64,000 nt of DNA from an uncultured Erythrobacter sp. (GCF_947492365.1 NZ_CANLMB010000001.1:1054001-1118000); one strand, 5' to 3'; shown: positions 16,985-29,073, counted from the stretch's first letter. Numbers and translations: made by a program. Notes: generated by a model from the letters alone, not told the origin.

Positions 16985-18078
16985 TCGTCGATCCAATTAA
17001 TATCAAGACCCGCAAATCCAGCGCGGTATTGATCGAGGGAAATGATATCCAAACAAGGTCGCGCCCCGGACGGGATTGATTGTCCCTCAGCCAGCATCTT
17101 TGCGATCAAGACAACAGCCGTGCAAGGTATATAGGGTCCGTGACCTTGCCTTGCGATAATCCAATGCTGGCGGACTGTCGCCGAACCATCGGCCGCCTCG
17201 CCTTCGATTTTCATATGAAAACCGCTGAGACCGCGCCCTAACCTATCGAAAAGACGGGAGAACTTCGCAAGAAACGGCGCGAACTGATCGAGCCGTGGCA
17301 GCAGACGCAATGCCCTCAACCACCCCAGAATAACCGTACCGAAATGCATTAGTGCAACACCGTGACCGGCCCAGAAAGTTGAATGCCGAAGGCCGGGATA
17401 CCGATCAGCGAAAAGCGCATGATCGACGATGTTTCCGCGTCCAAACCAGCGCCTGCCAAGCTCTGGATATTTCTTTGAATGCAACCCGCTCCATCCGCGC
17501 ACCGGGACCATTTCGCCGTTCTTCAAAATCGTGAAGCGTTCTCCGACGAAGTTCAGAACCGCTGCGACAGTCCCCGAACCGAAATTCGATTGCTCGCCTG
17601 CGCTGATCCCGTAGTCAACCCGATGAATGGCTCGCATATCGGTCAAGGCTTCGTCGAGATATGCGGCGGTCAATGTTGGCACCGAACTCGCCCCGGCAAG
17701 CACCGCGACTTCCGCCACTTTCGCCGCATCGTCGAGCTCAACAATGCCTGTTACGAAGTCGCGTGCGTCAGCGATATCGCAATAATGCGATCCACATTCG
17801 ATGGCGGCCCGAGCAGCATCATAGGGCTGACCATGGTAAGGTCCGACCATATTTATGACGAGGTCCGGGCGGTGCTTGGCCATTGCCGCACTCCCATCAC
17901 GCATGTCGAATGCAGCAGCCTCAATTGGGTTGGCGCTGTCCAGACTCTCGCAAAAGGCTCGAGCCTTCGACAAATTTCTCCCCGCAATGATCAGAGCAAT
18001 TCTGTCATCATCGGCGAGGCGGCACGCAACATGTCCCCCAAAGTTACCATAGCCACCGATGATTAGAACACGGAGCAA
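16981..18078 (-). CDS. Saccharopine dehydrogenase-like NAD(P)-binding protein
   Basis: 365 residues. The N-terminus VLIIGGYGNFGGHVACRLA is a Rossmann NADP site, followed by the family segments VINMVGPYHGQPYDAARAAIECGSHYCDIAD (read in two parts, residues about 75-105) and a C-terminal catalytic-type domain. True saccharopine dehydrogenases make or use saccharopine in lysine metabolism, but this sub-group is generally of unknown substrate. The start is a TTG at 18078 with a near-perfect GGAGGT five bases before it. It lies 25 bases after sdhA, where sdhB is often found. Hand counts give 35 and 32 GC of 60 in two stretches (17221-17280, 17581-17640) against 40 of 60 in sdhA (18961-19020), suggesting a later insertion. 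Confidence 0.8.
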   Translation of the reverse strand: MLRVLIIGGYGNFGGHVACRLADDDRIALIIAGRNLSKARAFCESLDSANPIEAAAFDMRDGSAAMAKHRPDLVINMVGPYHGQPYDAARAAIECGSHYCDIADARDFVTGIVELDDAAKVAEVAVLAGASSVPTLTAAYLDEALTDMRAIHRVDYGISAGEQSNFGSGTVAAVLNFVGERFTILKNGEMVPVRGWSGLHSKKYPELGRRWFGRGNIVDHALFADRYPGLRHSTFWAGHGVALMHFGTVILGWLRALRLLPRLDQFAPFLAKFSRLFDRLGRGLSGFHMKIEGEAADGSATVRQHWIIARQGHGPYIPCTAVVLIAKMLAEGQSIPSGARPCLDIISLDQYRAGFAGLDINWIDE

Positions 18079-18103
18079 TGCTAACCTCCGAACAAAGACT
18101 AAC

Positions 18104-19954
18104 CTAGTAAACCCGCGCCTTCGGCTCGATGTAAGTCGCGTCTTCGGTCAGCGTGTACTCATGAACCGGGCGGTAGTCGATTTTGACGTCGCCTGCCCCA
18201 GAAGAGTCAGCACCGCCGCCCCAGCCTTCGAACCAGGCGACGGTGTGCTTCATCCACTCTTTGTCGTTGCGATCCGGATAGTCTTCGTGCGCGTGGGCGC
18301 CGCGGCTTTCCTTGCGGTTCGCTGCCGATGCGATGGTCACATTGGCCTGGCTCATCAAATTGTCGAGTTCGAGCGTTTCGATGAGGTCGCTGTTCCAGAT
18401 CAGCGACCGGTCAGTGACGTGAATGTCGCCCATCCGCTTGTTCTGTTCAGCGAGCAAGCGGACGCCTTCGTCCATCAAAGCCTGGTCGCGGAACACAGCA
18501 GCGTGCTTCTGCATCGCCTTCTGCATGTCCGAGCGGATTTCGGCTGTGGGTGATCCGCCGCTGGCGTGACGGAAATGGTCGACACGGCCCAGCGCGAAGT
18601 CTGCGCTGTCAGCAGCAAGCTCAGGCTGCGATGCGCCGGATTTGAGGTTTTCTTTGAGATGCAGACCGGTTGCGCGGCCAAACACCACAAGGTCGATCAG
18701 CGAGTTTGAGCCCAGACGGTTCGCACCGTGGACCGACACGCAGGCCGCTTCGCCCACAGCATAGAGCCCCGGCACAACGTGATCGGGATTGCCGTCTGGA
18801 CCGATGGTCACGACTTCGCCGTGATAGTTACACGGAATGCCGCCCATATTGTAATGGACCGTTGGCGTGACCGGCAAAGCTTCGCGGGTCAGATCGACGC
18901 CCGCGAAGATCTTGCCGCTTTCGGTGATGCCCGGCAGGCGCTCAGCCAGAACTTTGGGGTCGATGTGATCGAGATGCAGGTGGATGTGATCGCCATCGGC
19001 GCCCACCCCGCGCCCTTCGCGCATCTCGAGCGCCATCGAGCGGCTGACGACATCGCGCGAGGCGAGGTCTTTCGCGCTGGGCGCATAGCGGTCCATGAAA
19101 CGCTCGCCTTCGGAATTGGTGAGGTATCCACCCTCGCCGCGCGCGCCTTCGGTGATGAGCACGCCCGCGCCGTAAATGCCGGTGGGGTGGAACTGGACGA
19201 ACTCCATGTCCTGCAAGGGCAAGCCTGCGCGCAGAACCATGCCGCCGCCATCGCCGGTGCAAGTGTGCGCACTGGTCGCGGTGTAGTAGCAGCGGCCATA
19301 ACCGCCGGTAGCCAGCACTACGCTTTGCGCGCGGAAACGGTGGATCGTGCCATCGTCCAGGCACATTGCGATCACGCCGACACAGCGGCGATCCGCACCC
19401 TCTCCCGTCATAATCAGGTCGAGCGCGAAATACTCAATGAAGAAGTCTGCGTCATATTTGAGGCTCTGCTGATACAGCGCGTGGAGCATTGCGTGCCCTG
19501 TACGGTCAGCTGCGGCGCAAGTGCGCTGCACCGGCGGACCGTCGCCCATATTCTGCATATGTCCGCCAAAGGGGCGCTGGTAAATCGTGCCATCTTCGTT
19601 GCGCGAGAACGGGACGCCGGCATGCTCCAGCTCGTAAACGGCGGCAGGGGCTTCGCGCGCCAGATATTCAATCGCGTCCTGATCGCCGAGCCAGTCCGAA
19701 CCCTTCACGGTGTCGTACATGTGCCAGGTCCAGTGATCGGGCGAGTTGTTGCCAAGGCTCGCCGCGATGCCGCCTTGCGCTGCGACGGTGTGTGAACGCG
19801 TCGGGAAGACCTTGGAGATATTGGCGGTTCTCAGACCGGCTTCGGCTGCGCCCATAGTCGCGCGAAGGCCCGAACCGCCTGCGCCAACGACCACCACGTC
19901 ATATGTGTGGTCGATAATCGTGTAAGCGTCGTTTTTCGTGGCAGAACTGGCCAT
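18104..19954 (-). CDS. sdhA: Succinate dehydrogenase flavoprotein subunit
   Basis: 616 residues, normal for SdhA. The FAD-binding [12 protein letters not shown] is at 21-32 and the covalent-FAD histidine is His55 in [11 protein letters not shown]. Further landmarks are [20 protein letters not shown], the QFHPTG and GEGGYLTN substrate-site segments, and [18 protein letters not shown]. It oxidises succinate to fumarate and passes electrons to the iron-sulfur subunit. Its start overlaps the sdhD stop by one base (TGATG). The expected sdhB does not follow, and two unrelated genes occupy that position. Confidence 0.98.
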   Translation of the reverse strand: MASSATKNDAYTIIDHTYDVVVVGAGGSGLRATMGAAEAGLRTANISKVFPTRSHTVAAQGGIAASLGNNSPDHWTWHMYDTVKGSDWLGDQDAIEYLAREAPAAVYELEHAGVPFSRNEDGTIYQRPFGGHMQNMGDGPPVQRTCAAADRTGHAMLHALYQQSLKYDADFFIEYFALDLIMTGEGADRRCVGVIAMCLDDGTIHRFRAQSVVLATGGYGRCYYTATSAHTCTGDGGGMVLRAGLPLQDMEFVQFHPTGIYGAGVLITEGARGEGGYLTNSEGERFMDRYAPSAKDLASRDVVSRSMALEMREGRGVGADGDHIHLHLDHIDPKVLAERLPGITESGKIFAGVDLTREALPVTPTVHYNMGGIPCNYHGEVVTIGPDGNPDHVVPGLYAVGEAACVSVHGANRLGSNSLIDLVVFGRATGLHLKENLKSGASQPELAADSADFALGRVDHFRHASGGSPTAEIRSDMQKAMQKHAAVFRDQALMDEGVRLLAEQNKRMGDIHVTDRSLIWNSDLIETLELDNLMSQANVTIASAANRKESRGAHAHEDYPDRNDKEWMKHTVAWFEGWGGGADSSGAGDVKIDYRPVHEYTLTEDATYIEPKARVY

Positions 19955-20340
19955 CAGGCGGCTCCTGTAAAGGCAAGGCTGGCGACGCTGAAGATCGCAA
20001 AGGCACCGCCGCCAATCGCGGCGAGGTTAAGCGCGGAGAGGATCGCAAACTTCGATCCGGGCTCGTGGATGTAATCCTCGACAAGGACCTGAAGGCCCAT
20101 CTTTGCGTGATAGAACACGCAGAAAATCAGCAGGATCATCGGCACTGCGGCAATCGGCTTGGAAAGCCATGCGGTAACAGTGCCGTAGCTAAAGTCTTGC
20201 AACATCAGCAGACTGACGATCAGCCAGCTCATCAGCACAAGATTACCAATCGCGGTGAGGCGATGCAGCAGCCAGTGATGCGCCCCGTGATGCGAAGAGC
20301 CCAGCCCGCGCACTTTACCGATAGAAGTTCCATTGCCCAT
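19954..20340 (-). CDS. sdhD: Succinate dehydrogenase membrane anchor subunit
   Basis: 128 residues from the ATG at 20340. Three membrane helices lie at about 35-52, 65-85 and 100-122. The motif [20 protein letters not shown] is the SdhD signature; its first His is the haem b ligand and the Asp-Tyr pair borders the quinone site. The N-terminal [19 protein letters not shown] is also typical. Both ends are coupled by one-base TGATG overlaps to sdhC upstream and sdhA downstream, fixing the start; an in-frame upstream extension is not needed. Confidence 0.95.
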   Translation of the reverse strand: MGNGTSIGKVRGLGSSHHGAHHWLLHRLTAIGNLVLMSWLIVSLLMLQDFSYGTVTAWLSKPIAAVPMILLIFCVFYHAKMGLQVLVEDYIHEPGSKFAILSALNLAAIGGGAFAIFSVASLAFTGAA

Positions 20341-20735
20341 CAGCCGAGCCCTCCGTCGCGAAGAAGAATATAGGCCCAAAGGCAAGCGGTGAGGATAACG
20401 CCGATGATCGGGCAGAGGATCGACCAGAGCCGGTTGGTGTCGAGTTCATAGCCAGCGCCGATATCGAGCACGAAGTGGCGTAGTCCGCTCGTCGCATGGG
20501 TGAAGAACGCCCAGGTCAGCCCGATCAGCACGACTTGTCCGTACCAGGCATCGGCATGACCGATGAAAGTCTCATAAGCAGCGGGGCCGCTTGCAAGCGC
20601 GGTGAGCCACCAGACCAGGACCGAAAGCCCGACAACCGCCATCCCGTCGCCGGTTGCGCGGTGCAGGATGGATACCAGCATATGCGGTCCCCACCGCCAT
20701 ATCTGAAGATGCGGTGAAAGCGGTCTTTGGCTCAT
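20340..20735 (-). CDS. sdhC: Succinate dehydrogenase cytochrome b556 subunit
   Basis: 131 residues with three helices (about 18-45, 60-82, 105-125). The family motifs are RPLSPHLQIW at the start, Ser22-Ile-Leu-His25-Arg26 (SxxHR, quinone site) and HATSGLRHFVLD, where the first His of HxxxGxRH should ligand haem b with the SdhD His. The ATG at 20735 is preferred over a TTG at 20765 because GGAAA lies about ten bases upstream and the protein starts in the usual way. It is the first gene of the sdhC-sdhD-sdhA operon; the promoter must lie in the 109 bases before the divergent SDR gene. Confidence 0.96.
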   Translation of the reverse strand: MSQRPLSPHLQIWRWGPHMLVSILHRATGDGMAVVGLSVLVWWLTALASGPAAYETFIGHADAWYGQVVLIGLTWAFFTHATSGLRHFVLDIGAGYELDTNRLWSILCPIIGVILTACLWAYILLRDGGLG

Positions 20736-20844
20736 GACGTTTCCATGTTTCGTGATTTCCCCCAACCCCGTTTAACGCATGAGCCGTCAGAGGCAAGCGC
20801 GCACACGCTCGACTTTGCTTGCAAATTTCGGGATAGACCGTTGC

Positions 20845-21555
20845 ATGTCTTACATTCTCCTCACCGGATCGAGCCGCGGGATCGGCGCTGTTGCGGCCCA
20901 GGCGCTCGAAAAGCGTGGCGTGACGGTGATCGGGCACCAGAGCTCGTCCGGCGATACAGACCGAGTCGCAGCCGACTTCTCCGATCCGATGGCAGCGCTT
21001 TTGCTGTGGGAAGAAGCGCTTGATCGCAGTGGAGGCGAGATCGCGGCTGTGATCAACAATGCCGGATTGTTCGAGGCTAACACACTCGATTCCAGCGACA
21101 TCGAATGGCTCGATCGCTGGGAAGACACTTTGCGGATCAACCTGACCGCTGCGGCGCAATTGAGCCGCTTTGCAATCCGTCACTGGCATGATCACGGCTC
21201 CGGAGGGCGATTGGTCCATGTCGCCAGCCGCGCGGCTTACAGGGGCGATTCCCCCGCGCATTGGCACTATGCCGCTGCGAAAGGCGGGATGGTGGCGATG
21301 CACAAGACGATTGCACGCGCCTATGCGAGCGAAGGTATCTTGAGCTTTGCCATCACACCCGGATTTACCGACACCAGCATGGCGGGTGACTATCTAGAGA
21401 CGCGCGGCGGTGAAGAATTACTGCGCGATATCCCTCTGGGCCGCGTTGCAACGCCTGATGAAATCGCCCGTATCATCACCTTCTGCGCGCTCGACGCGCC
21501 AGCCAGCATGACCGGAGCGGTAATCGACGCCAATGGAGCCAGCTTTGTTCGATAG
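20845..21555 (+). CDS. Short-chain dehydrogenase/reductase
   Basis: 236 residues of the classical SDR fold: nucleotide site TGSSRGIGAVAAQ, NNAGLFEA, a Ser in VASRAAY, and catalytic YAAAK (HWHYAAAKGG). After this comes the SPG-like TPGFTDTSMAG loop and the C-terminal TGAVIDANGASFVR. The pattern is FabG-like but the substrate is unknown. The ATG at 20845 is chosen because the protein then begins MSYILLTGSSRG; upstream in-frame codons do not resemble a protein. It opens a plus-strand run whose genes overlap: the beta-lactamase starts 23 bases before its stop. Confidence 0.85.
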   Translation: MSYILLTGSSRGIGAVAAQALEKRGVTVIGHQSSSGDTDRVAADFSDPMAALLLWEEALDRSGGEIAAVINNAGLFEANTLDSSDIEWLDRWEDTLRINLTAAAQLSRFAIRHWHDHGSGGRLVHVASRAAYRGDSPAHWHYAAAKGGMVAMHKTIARAYASEGILSFAITPGFTDTSMAGDYLETRGGEELLRDIPLGRVATPDEIARIITFCALDAPASMTGAVIDANGASFVR

Positions 21556-22555
21556 AATTGTGTTTGCGGCTACCGTGCTGCTGACTGCCGGATCGTGTGC
21601 CAGTGGTGCCAGAACCGAAACCGCTGATGCGCAAGGTGCCGAAGCGCTCACGCCTGAACTTGCGGCTCTAGTGGCCCAGCCGCAAACCGGCTCTTTCAAT
21701 CCTGACACAAGCAAGGACGCGGAGTTCTTTCGCAACACGCCCGAGCGCTTCCGGCCCTTCATCGCGGTCTGCAACCCGTGGGACGAATGGGACAAACCCG
21801 CCCCGCCGTTCAAGGTGCACGGCAACACCTACTATGTTGGCACCTGCGGCATCGCTGCGATCCTGATCGCGGGCGAGGACGGGCACGTTCTGATCGATGG
21901 CGGAACGGAGGCAGGCGGACCGCTGATCGCGGACAGCATCGAAACGCTCGGCTTCGCGGTCGAGGATGTCGAATATATCCTGCACAGCCACGAACATTTC
22001 GATCACGTCGCGGGGGTCGCCGTGTTGCAACGGCTGAGCGGCGCGAGGCTTATCACCTCTCCGATAGCCAAACCCGTTATGGAAAGCGGTGTAGTCGATG
22101 CACGCGACCCTCAAGCGGGAATGCATGACGCCTTTCCCGCCGCACAAGTGTTCCAGACGATTGCAGACGGAGCGAGCGTGCAGCTTGGCGATATCGAGGC
22201 TACCGCAATCTACACGCCCGGCCACTCCCCCGGCGCGCTCAGCTGGCAATGGCGGAGCTGCGAAGGTGAGCAGTGCTATTCGATCGTTTATGCGGACAGT
22301 CTGAGTCCTGTCAGCGGTGACGATTACAAATTCAGCGAACACCCAGACTATCTTGCTGCATATCATGCGGGACTGGAGCGTTTGGGGTACTTGGACTGCG
22401 ACATCTTGCTCACCCCTCACCCTTCGCACAGCCGAATGCTCAAGCGGATGCGCAATGACGCAATGATCGAACCCACAGCTTGCGCCTATTACGCGATCGG
22501 CAAGAATCAGGACATCGAGCGCCGGCTCGAAAGCGAAGCAGGATCAAACGAGTGA
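21533..22555 (+). CDS. Subclass B3 metallo-beta-lactamase
   Basis: 340 residues with an N-terminal export signal (FAATVLLTAGSCAS, possibly a weak lipobox at Cys). The zinc ligands are complete: His153 and His155 with Asp157-His158 in HSHEHFDH, His231 in TPGHSPGALSW and His296 in LLTPHPSH. The HxHxDH/TPGH/TPHP combination, together with VYADSLSPVSG, identifies subclass B3 rather than glyoxalase II or lactonase. B3 enzymes hydrolyse carbapenems, penicillins and cephalosporins in the periplasm, and chromosomal examples are known in Erythrobacter species. It overlaps the SDR by 23 bases and the GTG of prmA by four, so it lies inside a housekeeping transcript and not next to the blaI-like regulator. 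Confidence 0.9.
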   Translation: MEPALFDRIVFAATVLLTAGSCASGARTETADAQGAEALTPELAALVAQPQTGSFNPDTSKDAEFFRNTPERFRPFIAVCNPWDEWDKPAPPFKVHGNTYYVGTCGIAAILIAGEDGHVLIDGGTEAGGPLIADSIETLGFAVEDVEYILHSHEHFDHVAGVAVLQRLSGARLITSPIAKPVMESGVVDARDPQAGMHDAFPAAQVFQTIADGASVQLGDIEATAIYTPGHSPGALSWQWRSCEGEQCYSIVYADSLSPVSGDDYKFSEHPDYLAAYHAGLERLGYLDCDILLTPHPSHSRMLKRMRNDAMIEPTACAYYAIGKNQDIERRLESEAGSNE

Positions 22556-23457
22556 CCACATGGAAACTGACTGCTCACGCACCCAAAAAGGTCGTGCAGG
22601 CTGCCTTACTGGCGCAGGACGAGATCGACGATTGGGATTTTGACCTCGTCATTTCGGGCCGCGAGATCAGCGAGGATCGCCCGCAGGACTGGGTGCTTGA
22701 AGGCTGGTATCCGACCAAGCCTGCCGCTGCGCAAAAGCGCGCGCTTGCCGATCTATTCGCGGGCAAGGCTCCCAAGATCACCATCGAGAAGCTGCCTGAC
22801 GAGGACTGGGTGACGCTCAGCCAGCAAGGCACGCCGCCCATCGACGCGGGCCGGTTCCATGTCCACACGCCCGATTATCCGCCAGTAGAAGGCTCGATCA
22901 ATCTCGCCATTCCGGCCAGTCAGGCCTTCGGCACCGGCCAGCACGAAACCACCGCAGGCTGCCTCGAAGTGCTCTCGGCGATGAAGGCAAGCGGACTACG
23001 CGCGGACAGCGTGGCGGATATCGGAACCGGCACCGGCCTGCTCGGCTTTGCCGCAATGGCGCTCTGGCCGCGCGCCGAAGTCACCGCTTCGGATATCGAC
23101 CCAGTCTGTGCAGGCGTGGTTGAGGACAACGCCGCGCTCAACGCGATACCGCTCGGCGCGCGGCGGGGCGAAATGGCAATGGTGATCGCGGCGGGAATGG
23201 AAGACGAGCTGCTCAAGCTGCGCGGTCCTTACGATCTGCTGATTGCCAATATCCTCGCCGGACCGCTGGTTGAACTCGCGCCAGAATTCGCCCGCGCCGT
23301 TGTGCCTGGAGGCAGCGTGCTCCTCGCCGGATTGTTGGCGGGTGAGCAAGAGGCCGAAGTGCGCCGCGCTTATCGCCGCGCGGGCCTGAGACTTGCAGCG
23401 CGGCTCCAGCGCGGAGACTGGGCGATCCTTTGGCTGAGAAAGCGCCATGCGCGGTAG
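22552..23457 (+). CDS. prmA: Ribosomal protein L11 methyltransferase
   Basis: 301 residues. PrmA trimethylates ribosomal protein L11. The N-terminal substrate-recognition domain (to about 120) has the TLSQQGTPPIDAGRFHVH block, and the methyltransferase domain has FGTGQHETTAGCL, SAM-binding DIGTGTGLLGFAA, ASDIDPVC and the hallmark LLIANILAGPLVELAPEF. The start is a GTG at 22552 forming a GTGA overlap with the beta-lactamase stop, supported by AGGA upstream; the open frame before it is inside the beta-lactamase gene. The next gene overlaps its end by 11 bases. Confidence 0.95.
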   Translation: MTTWKLTAHAPKKVVQAALLAQDEIDDWDFDLVISGREISEDRPQDWVLEGWYPTKPAAAQKRALADLFAGKAPKITIEKLPDEDWVTLSQQGTPPIDAGRFHVHTPDYPPVEGSINLAIPASQAFGTGQHETTAGCLEVLSAMKASGLRADSVADIGTGTGLLGFAAMALWPRAEVTASDIDPVCAGVVEDNAALNAIPLGARRGEMAMVIAAGMEDELLKLRGPYDLLIANILAGPLVELAPEFARAVVPGGSVLLAGLLAGEQEAEVRRAYRRAGLRLAARLQRGDWAILWLRKRHAR

Positions 23458-24136
23458 GTTGCTCAAAGGCTTGCGCTGGACCGGACTAGGCTTACTCGGC
23501 TTGGTGGCGGTGTTCGCGCTCGCTGGCTGGATCGGCTCTTCAATCCCGCGCAATTCGGCTTGGGTCGAGCCGGTCGCTGGAGAAGAGCGCAGCATCGAAA
23601 TCATGATCGGCAATAACGGCATCCACACCGAGATCGCCATGCCAATCGTCACCCCCGAAATGGACTGGCGCGCGACCTTTCCTGCAAACGACATCACCGC
23701 TTCGTCGCGCCCCTACACCCATGTCGCGGTCAGCTGGGGCGAGCGCGCCTTCTTCCTCGAAACACCGACATGGTACGACCTCAGCCTCACCACCGTTCTC
23801 AACGCCATGACCGGCGGCGAAGGGGTGCTGCATGTCGCGCATTATGTCCGCCCCGCCCCGTCAGATGACTACCGCGTGCTGCGCCTGCGACCGGACGAGT
23901 ATCGCGCTTTGGTGGAGGCAATCTCCGCCAGCCTGACCGATCCTGAAATGCGCGAAGTGCTACCCGGCTACGGCGCGTATGACGTGTTCTACTCGGCGCG
24001 CGGCACTTACCATATCGGCAATACTTGCAATCAATGGACTAGCGACACCCTTGCCGCAGCGGGCGTGACAATCGGCGCGTGGTCGCCTTTTGCCGGCGGA
24101 GTGATGAAGTGGGTGCCTGATCTGCCTGAAGGTTAG
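23447..24136 (+). CDS. DUF2459 (TIGR02117) membrane-anchored protein
   Basis: 229 residues. One transmembrane helix at about 10-30 (TGLGLLGLVAVFALAGWI) anchors a periplasmic domain. The family landmarks are IGNNGIHTEIAMPI near 55, VSWGERAFFLETPTW near 95 and YHIGNTCNQWTSDTLAAAG near 190. The conserved His and Cys residues resemble an NlpC/P60-like papain-fold arrangement (Cys in NTCNQW), but activity has not been shown as far as I know. Such genes are widespread near PHA or envelope genes in proteobacteria. Its stop overlaps the stop of the convergent sigma factor gene. Confidence 0.85.
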   Translation: MRGRLLKGLRWTGLGLLGLVAVFALAGWIGSSIPRNSAWVEPVAGEERSIEIMIGNNGIHTEIAMPIVTPEMDWRATFPANDITASSRPYTHVAVSWGERAFFLETPTWYDLSLTTVLNAMTGGEGVLHVAHYVRPAPSDDYRVLRLRPDEYRALVEAISASLTDPEMREVLPGYGAYDVFYSARGTYHIGNTCNQWTSDTLAAAGVTIGAWSPFAGGVMKWVPDLPEG

Positions 24137-25341
24137 GTAGCGCCGGACAGATCGCGCCGCTTTCGCTCCAGAAACAACCGCTCCGCTGAAGGCGGATCGA
24201 GCGCAATTGCGCGGTCCAGCGCTTCAATCGCTTCGTCATCGCGTCGCAACCGGCCAAGTAACTCCGCCCGCGCTGCATGAAACGGCCGCGCATTTTTCAG
24301 CTTAACGGTGTCGATCCGGTTGAGCTCGACCAGTGCCACCTCTGCCCCTTCGACCTTTGCCAAAGCCACTGCCCGATTGAGCGCCACAACTGGCCCCGAT
24401 CGCATCTGCAATAGAGCATCATAAAGCCGCACAATCGCCGCCCAGTCGGTCTCGCCGTCAAACGCGCGGCGCGCATGGGTCAGCTGGATCGCGGCCATCA
24501 CCTGATACGGTCCGGTGGATTGCAAAGCGGCAGCTTCGTCCATCCAGAGCCGCGCCTGTTCGATGGCGGCCTTATCCCACAGCGTTGTATCCTGCCGCGA
24601 CAACGGCACCATCGCGCCTTCTTGATCCACCCGCGCAGCCTCTCGCGAGCGCGCCAGATAGACCATCGCGGCAAGGCCCAACGCTTCAGGCTCTTCCGGC
24701 AGCAACTGCGCGACCATCGCCGCAAGCCGCGCGACCTCGCCGGACAGCTCGCCATCAACTTCACCCGCCGCATCCTGATAGGCGACGGTGTAAGCCAGTT
24801 CGAGCGTCAGCAGCACCGCCTCGAGACGATCTCCCCACATACGGCGCGGCGGAAGTTCGAACGCAATACCGGCATCGTGCACCTTGCGCTTAGCGCGGGT
24901 GATGCGCTGGAACATTGTCGTTTCACTGGTCAGGAACACCTTGGCAATTTCGGCAACCGGAAGCCCGCAAATCACCTTCAGCGACAGCGCTACGCGTGCC
25001 TCTATCGCGATGGCCGGGTGGCAGCAGATGAAGATCAGCCGCAACCGCTCGTCCGCAATGGGTTCGGGAAGTGTGAGAACATTCTCCATATCGGAAATCA
25101 TCGCCGCGCCATCCGCCGCGCGCGCCTGAGCCGCGCGCTTGCGGATCGCGTCGACCGCCTTGCGCCGCGCCGTGACGTGGAGCCACCCCGCGACATTGCC
25201 GGGTGCCTCATCCAGTTTCAGGCAGGCCTCAGAGGCTTCGGCAAAGGCGTCTTCGGCAAGGTCGAGATCGCGCAAATGCACGGCCAGAGCGGCGACCACC
25301 CGTGGCCGTGCATCCGCGATCGCTTGCGCTGCCTCGATCAC
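24133..25341 (-). CDS. ECF sigma factor, ECF42 type (DUF6596 C-terminus)
   Basis: 402 residues, far longer than a simple ECF sigma factor. Sigma region 2 spans about 1-80 (DLAEDAFAEASEACL, GWLHVTARRKAVDAIRKR) and region 4 about 110-165 (LRLIFICCHPAI, VALSLKVICGLPVAEIAKVF). A long helical C-terminal extension (about 170-402) has TPR-like units such as ALNRAVALAKVEGAEVAL and AIEALDRAIALDPPS. This architecture is ECF42, a group regularly encoded beside DGPF proteins, as here. These sigma factors lack an anti-sigma partner; the extension is thought to control activity. The GTG at 25341 overlaps the stop of the DGPF gene (GTGA). Confidence 0.92.
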   Translation of the reverse strand: MIEAAQAIADARPRVVAALAVHLRDLDLAEDAFAEASEACLKLDEAPGNVAGWLHVTARRKAVDAIRKRAAQARAADGAAMISDMENVLTLPEPIADERLRLIFICCHPAIAIEARVALSLKVICGLPVAEIAKVFLTSETTMFQRITRAKRKVHDAGIAFELPPRRMWGDRLEAVLLTLELAYTVAYQDAAGEVDGELSGEVARLAAMVAQLLPEEPEALGLAAMVYLARSREAARVDQEGAMVPLSRQDTTLWDKAAIEQARLWMDEAAALQSTGPYQVMAAIQLTHARRAFDGETDWAAIVRLYDALLQMRSGPVVALNRAVALAKVEGAEVALVELNRIDTVKLKNARPFHAARAELLGRLRRDDEAIEALDRAIALDPPSAERLFLERKRRDLSGAT

Positions 25342-25697
25342 TCGTCCTCGGGCCAGATCGGACGGATCTCGATTGCACCCGCGCCGGGGATCGGGATCAT
25401 GCGCGCCCATTCAATCGCTGCGTCGAGATCGGGAGCCTCGACGATGTAATAGCCGCCCAGCTCTTCATGCGTTTCGGCAAAGGGGCCGTCATGCAGGACG
25501 CCGCCATCCTTGCCCGAATAGCGCAAAGTGGTCGCCGTATGGGCTTCGCGCAGGCGTTCGCCCGACCATTTGATCCCGCTCTCGGTAAGCTTCTCGATCA
25601 ACTTCATGTGACCGGCGAGCGTCTCTTCCATAACCTGCGCAGCGTTCTCGCCGGTATAAGCGTCTTCGCTTTCATTGATCAGCAGCATGTATTGCAT
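25338..25697 (-). CDS. YCII-related DGPF-domain protein
   Basis: 119 residues of the YCII/DGPF family: MQYMLLINESEDAY at the N-terminus, and the name-giving DGPF at residues 70-73 within HDGPFAETHEELGG. The fold is a small ferredoxin-like alpha/beta barrel. DGPF proteins are the standard genomic partners of ECF42 sigma factors and are among their targets in other bacteria, though their biochemical role is unknown. The gene overlaps the sigma factor start by four bases, so the two are made together. Confidence 0.93.
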   Translation of the reverse strand: MQYMLLINESEDAYTGENAAQVMEETLAGHMKLIEKLTESGIKWSGERLREAHTATTLRYSGKDGGVLHDGPFAETHEELGGYYIVEAPDLDAAIEWARMIPIPGAGAIEIRPIWPEDE

Positions 25698-25782
25698 CGT
25701 CGTTTCTCCGTTTCAGGCCTCGCCTATCTGGCGCGGCTCCGACAACAAGACGAAGCCTGCAAGCCTGATACGACAGGTGCGT

Positions 25783-26282
25783 TCAGATTTTTTGCGAAAG
25801 CGCATCTTCGAGCAGGTCGAGCGCATTGCGGGTGAAGGCCTCCATATTGGCAATCCGGTCATCGCTATCGGTCTCGCAAATGGCAGTCTGCTCACCCAGC
25901 GGGCCTGCGACCGCGGCAATCGAGCGCCCTGATGCGACCCCCAGCGGATGCTTGCTCGACCCCGCCGAGCCGCTCTCGGCAATGCCCCATTCGGCCTCCA
26001 TCCGGTCACGGATTGCGCGGGCCTGAAGGACGGCATATTCCTCGGTCACAGATCGCATACCCTGATAGGCTTCGCGCGGCAGGTCGAACAGGACGTCACG
26101 CGCCTTGAAGGAATAGACGATCCCTCCCCCGACATAGAAGGAAAGCGCGCCCGGCACAGTCAACAATGCCGCCGCGATCAACCCGCCGGTTGCCCCATCG
26201 GCGACCGCGATCTTCTCGTCGCGCTCGTTGAGCAGCGCCGCGATCCGCGTAGCCTGCGGGTGGAGTTCTTGGAGGAGGTTCA

Positions 26283-26283
<1 letters not shown>
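25783..26283 (-). CDS. CinA C-terminal-domain protein lacking the catalytic serine
   Basis: 166 residues covering only the CinA/PncC amidase domain, with GGLIAAALLTVPGALSFYVGGGIVYSFKARD as core (about 33-63). PncC deamidates nicotinamide mononucleotide in NAD recycling using a Ser in AESCTGG and a Lys in the VxYSxxxK segment. Here the first motif is ADGATGG (28-34), so the Ser is Gly30 and the Cys is Ala31, while Lys60 is kept. AGPLG is present where the family has AGP. The protein is probably not an amidase of the known type. It follows ligA with a one-base TGATG overlap. Confidence 0.8.
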
Positions 26284-29049
<2,766 letters not shown>

Positions 29050-29073
29050 TGCCTTTTCGCCCAAACCTGAAAC

